The notes under the pieces are model-generated. The model ran no database searches, was not told the DNA's origin, and was given only the letters and a program-made list of their open reading frames with translations. Below, piece after piece: positions 62,387 to 64,000 of a DNA stretch of 64,000 nt; the first letter of the stretch is position 1; each line of letters opens with the position of its first letter. The DNA lies in contig NZ_CP083582.1 in NCBI RefSeq assembly GCF_020091585.1, positions 5,900,536-5,964,535 on the forward strand, read 5' to 3'. The DNA comes from Kovacikia minuta CCNUW1 (GTDB taxonomy: Bacteria > Cyanobacteriota > Cyanobacteriia > Leptolyngbyales > Leptolyngbyaceae). The position numbers and the translations under genes are program-made.

Positions 62387-63038
62387 GGCAAATCAAATTC
62401 AGTCGTTGAGGCTTGAACGATCGCATTTTAGGAAAAACACCCTGCTCAATATTAGCGCTGTCGGTCTAAACATTGGCTGCAATGCTGCCAGTTTAGCGGG
62501 GGAGGAGGAGGTTTGAGAAGGGAGGAGGGAGGAGGGAGGAGGGAGGAGAGTTTTGAGTTTTGAGTTTTAAGTTATTTCTGACTCCTGATTCCTCCCTTCT
62601 GCCCTCTGCCCTCTACCCTTTGCCTTTCTCTCCGTGTCCCCGTGTCCCCCTATCTCCCCTTCTGCCCTCATTCCTCATCCCTCATCCCTTCCCTATTCCT
62701 AATTCCTTTCCCAATTTTTATTAACCTAGCGATAAAGTGTGAGGACGAACAGCTTTAAATCCTGTATGTATAAAAGGATCAGGTTAAAAAAAATTGCATC
62801 TACGCGAGTGGAATTTCTTAGGAGTGGGCATCCTGACAAGGAAAGCCTGCTCAGGATGGCAATGGTAAGCATCAGTACACACAATTTCACATTGCAGTGC
62901 CAAAATCATCCTAGTAGTCTAACGGTCGGACTGGTTGAGCAACGGACTGAATCTACTGGTGCGGCACTAGTAGATAACCCTTTCAGGAATGCATTGCCGA
63001 CAGCACTTGTTAACTCCTAGCCCTATTTTGAGTGTTCT
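62387..63038. other. Spacer before the GAF-sensor gene, with 7-bp arrays and a doubtful 93-codon frame
   Basis: 62513-62715 is an almost continuous set of period-7 arrays (GGAGGGA, TTTTGAG, CCCTCTG, CATCCCT). Further right, a GTG-started frame (62739-63020) encodes 93 residues (for example SISTHNFTLQCQNHPSSLTV) and ends 18 bases before the next gene. It has no recognised family and may be chance. Confidence 0.5.
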
Positions 63039-64000
63039 ATGACAGCCACATCGCCGCATCTGCCTGATCAAAATCGCACTGAGACCACGATCGACGTTTT
63101 GGCTCACAGCAAAGAAGTTGAAAAAGAAGTAGAGGTGCTTCCGACTCAAAGCGAGGCAGTTGCCAGTGAGATTGTGAGCGATATGCGCGCTCGCAAAGAG
63201 AGCTGGATTGAGCCAGAAGTTGTTTCCGCCGAATCCCGTGGCACCGATCGCCCGGGTTCTAAGGGGGGCGCTTTAACCACAACAAGCGGCACCTTTCGGT
63301 CCTTCCTGGCACCCCTGACGCAGGAAAAGTTCAAAGAAGTGGTGACCGAGGTTGAGCAGAAGCTCGAAATTGTGAATCAAACCCTCACCATGCTGGATAT
63401 GCAGGGGTTTGATGCGGTATTGGAGGAAATGCTTAGCTCCATTACGGCAAAAACGGGCGAGTTACTCAATGCGGATCGAACAACCATTTTTCTACTAGAT
63501 GAAGAAAAGAACGAATTATACACAACGGTTGCCAAGGAAGGGGGCGGTACGGTTGAGATTCGGGTGCCCACGGACAAGGGAATTGCGGGTGAAGTAGCAA
63601 CCTTTAAGAAAACCGTCAATATTCCCTTTGATTTCCATGATGATCCCCGATCTGCCCAGGCAAAAATTCAGTTTAAAAATACGGGCTACCGCACTTACAC
63701 CATGCTTGCCCTGCCACTACTGAATGATCAAGATGATCTGGTGGCAGTGATTCAACTGATCAACAAGCTGAAGAAAAACGTAGACCCGGAAACGCCCCTC
63801 GCCGAGCGCATCGATCTCAAGGGGTTCACCTCCCACGACGAAGAAGTTTTCAGGGAATTCGCGCCCTCGATCCGGCTGATTCTAGAGTCCTCGCGATCGT
63901 TCTATGCGGCGACTCAAAAGCAGCGGGCTGCGAATGCGCTCATCCAGGCAACTCAATCGCTCAGTAAAAGCAGTCTGGACTTGGAATCAACGTTGAAAAA
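63039..64000 (+). CDS. GAF-domain signalling protein, 3'-truncated by window edge
   Basis: At least 320 residues, open to the window end. A charged N-terminal region (about 1-105) is followed by a coiled stretch (EKFKEVVTEVEQKLEIVNQT) and a GAF domain (about 125-285): LLNADRTTIFLLDEEKNELY, then IRVPTDKGIAGEVATFKKTV, and INKLKK with FTSHDEEVF, an NKFDE-like motif seen in cyclic-nucleotide-binding GAF domains. A second segment starts QRAANALIQATQSLSKSSLD, the usual lead into another GAF. CyaB-type adenylate cyclases and GAF-histidine kinases both start this way; the output domain is outside the window. Confidence 0.82.
   Translation, partial: MTATSPHLPDQNRTETTIDVLAHSKEVEKEVEVLPTQSEAVASEIVSDMRARKESWIEPEVVSAESRGTDRPGSKGGALTTTSGTFRSFLAPLTQEKFKEVVTEVEQKLEIVNQTLTMLDMQGFDAVLEEMLSSITAKTGELLNADRTTIFLLDEEKNELYTTVAKEGGGTVEIRVPTDKGIAGEVATFKKTVNIPFDFHDDPRSAQAKIQFKNTGYRTYTMLALPLLNDQDDLVAVIQLINKLKKNVDPETPLAERIDLKGFTSHDEEVFREFAPSIRLILESSRSFYAATQKQRAANALIQATQSLSKSSLDLESTLK

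Overview
The window is a stretch of cyanobacterial chromosome. The evidence is a magnesium-chelatase chlI gene, a cytochrome c6 (petJ), a Ycf37-like TPR protein, a fibrillin/PAP protein, cyanobacterial small families (DUF3134, Trp-rich TIGR02450-type), very frequent GCGATCGC (HIP1-type) octamers, and many 7-bp tandem arrays between genes. It is mostly core chromosome with a few accessory loci. No phage, plasmid, CRISPR array or intact IS is visible. The only complete RNA gene recognised is a tRNA-Ser(GCU).

Layout. 0-9 kb: rplT end, solute-binding protein, Ycf37-like TPR protein, class III cyclase with a repeat linker, haem-c HAMP sensor, PhnD-like lipoprotein, large PAS histidine kinase. 9-18 kb: comF (broken), PPK2, SDR, Ser/Thr kinase with a decayed cyclase domain, CPBP protease + clpS, chlI convergent with ruvC (broken), then a gene-poor stretch of hairpins and remnants. 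18-30 kb: serine hydrolase, duplicated-barrel envelope protein, branched-chain amino-acid-type binding protein (broken), PAS protein, tRNA-Ser, mraY with its DUF3134 neighbour, fibrillin (broken), Fe-S PD-(D/E)XK nuclease, MAPEG, pentapeptide/TPR protein. 30-34 kb: a BlaI-family repressor and M56 peptidase pair beside petJ, probably the PetRP copper switch beside its target, then a decayed repeat locus. 34-37 kb: a tightly coupled AAA ATPase/TPR pair, the best candidate for a poorly described system. 37-46 kb: coaBC, esterase, ABC ATPase and fused permease, mgtE. 46-64 kb: purL and purF (both broken), glyA, WecA/TagO-type transferase, cinA, a 44-aa protein + aroQ, AlkA-type glycosylase, diguanylate cyclase, BrkB, heptose kinase (broken), TonB-like protein (broken), and the start of a GAF-domain sensor.

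Two patterns cut across the window. First, twelve reading-frame breaks in recognisable genes can each be repaired by deleting one base, usually from a short homopolymer. They hit housekeeping genes (purL, purF, ruvC), so uncorrected insertion errors in the assembly are more likely than real gene death. Second, the spaces between genes carry a layered repeat population: 7-bp tandem arrays (also inside purL and at the 5' ends of two other genes), a 106-bp CTAG-flanked MITE-like element in three copies, a 101-bp element in two copies plus a remnant, and several long perfect hairpins.

Signalling is a strong theme: intact and decayed class III cyclases, a Ser/Thr kinase, a PAS histidine kinase, a GGDEF protein, a haem-c sensor and a GAF sensor. 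The cyclase and the kinase share a duplicated C-terminal 'IGPIA' module, which suggests they belong to one paralogous signalling family.
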